Below, in pieces: positions 63,918-64,000 of a stretch of 64,000 nt of DNA. The stretch covers positions 1,426,001-1,490,000 of the forward strand of contig NOKP01000003.1 in assembly GCA_002682825.1 (NCBI GenBank), read 5' to 3'. The notes under the pieces were generated by a model, which was not told the DNA's origin, ran no database searches, and saw only the letters and a list, made by a program, of their open reading frames with translations. The translations under genes were made by a program, and so were the position numbers. The stretch's first letter is position 1; each line of letters starts with the position of its first letter. The stretch comes from Neonectria sp. B-13. Its lineage: Eukaryota; Ascomycota; Sordariomycetes; Hypocreales; Nectriaceae.

Positions 63918-64000
63918 GGCCGGCTACATGGAGTTGCGTAAGTCAAGGTGGACTTTTTGCGCGGGCGGGCGCGCGGTGATGCAGTGCAGAGCGGTGTTAC
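63918..64000. other. 5' flank of the Clp1 gene
   Basis: 83 bp of GC-rich upstream sequence to the window edge. Nothing specific is recognised. Confidence 0.5.

Noticed and set aside
1..64000. CRISPR arrays, rRNA, bacterial operons or phage
   Set aside because: Spliced nuclear fungal genes throughout; no spaced palindromic repeats or rRNA sequence were seen.
1..64000. Classical secondary-metabolite core enzyme (PKS, NRPS, terpene cyclase, DMATS)
   Set aside because: No ketosynthase, adenylation, thiolation or prenyltransferase motifs in any frame inspected.

Overview
The window is nuclear DNA of a filamentous ascomycete (Pezizomycotina, most likely a Sordariomycete). The evidence is many genes with 45-100 bp introns carrying GT..AG ends and CTAAC/CTGAC-like branch sites, Zn(II)2Cys6 regulators, a HET-domain protein, a fungal ENA-type P-ATPase, and a Tad-like LINE relic. 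Gene models below were spliced by eye from the raw sequence, and reading-frame closure across each intron was checked. All family names rest on motif recognition, not database searches.

Region 1 (1-24.8 kb) is an accessory, metabolism-rich island. After the tail of a fungal 7TM protein come a divergent aldehyde dehydrogenase/alcohol dehydrogenase pair, an aspartate-aminotransferase-like enzyme, a decayed Dal5-type allantoate permease, an SGNH hydrolase, a branched-chain aminotransferase divergent from a diaminopropionate ammonia-lyase-like PLP enzyme, a RidA enamine/imine deaminase divergent from an amino-acid permease, an MFS transporter divergent from a 2-oxoadipate dioxygenase/decarboxylase (HglS/DUF1338 family), a LINE relic and a Zn2Cys6 regulator. 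The functions fit together as uptake, deamination and oxidation of an amino acid or amine: permease, two transaminases, DAPAL plus RidA, HglS acting on a 2-oxo-diacid, and ADH/ALDH. No NRPS, PKS or terpene synthase is present. This is the best candidate in the window for an undescribed system. Three of its divergent promoters share a GATGCCG element, twice within a CCG/CGG inverted repeat.

Region 2 (26.7-37.1 kb) holds a secreted subtilisin-like protease (5 exons), an FMN-dependent 2-hydroxy-acid oxidase/dehydrogenase convergent with a DenD-like NAD-dependent epimerase/dehydrogenase, and a second Zn2Cys6 regulator (5 exons).

Region 3 (38.8-64 kb) is more housekeeping-like: a magnesium-dependent phosphatase-1 homologue, a Sec14/CRAL-TRIO protein, a HET-domain protein, a tiny three-exon metallothionein that no long open frame reveals, an ENA-type Na+/K+ efflux ATPase, and the pre-mRNA 3'-end factor Clp1. 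Long stretches (45.2-48.1, 48.5-52.4 and 58.5-62.3 kb) show no convincing protein gene and contain short tandem repeats and pyrimidine/purine-rich DNA.
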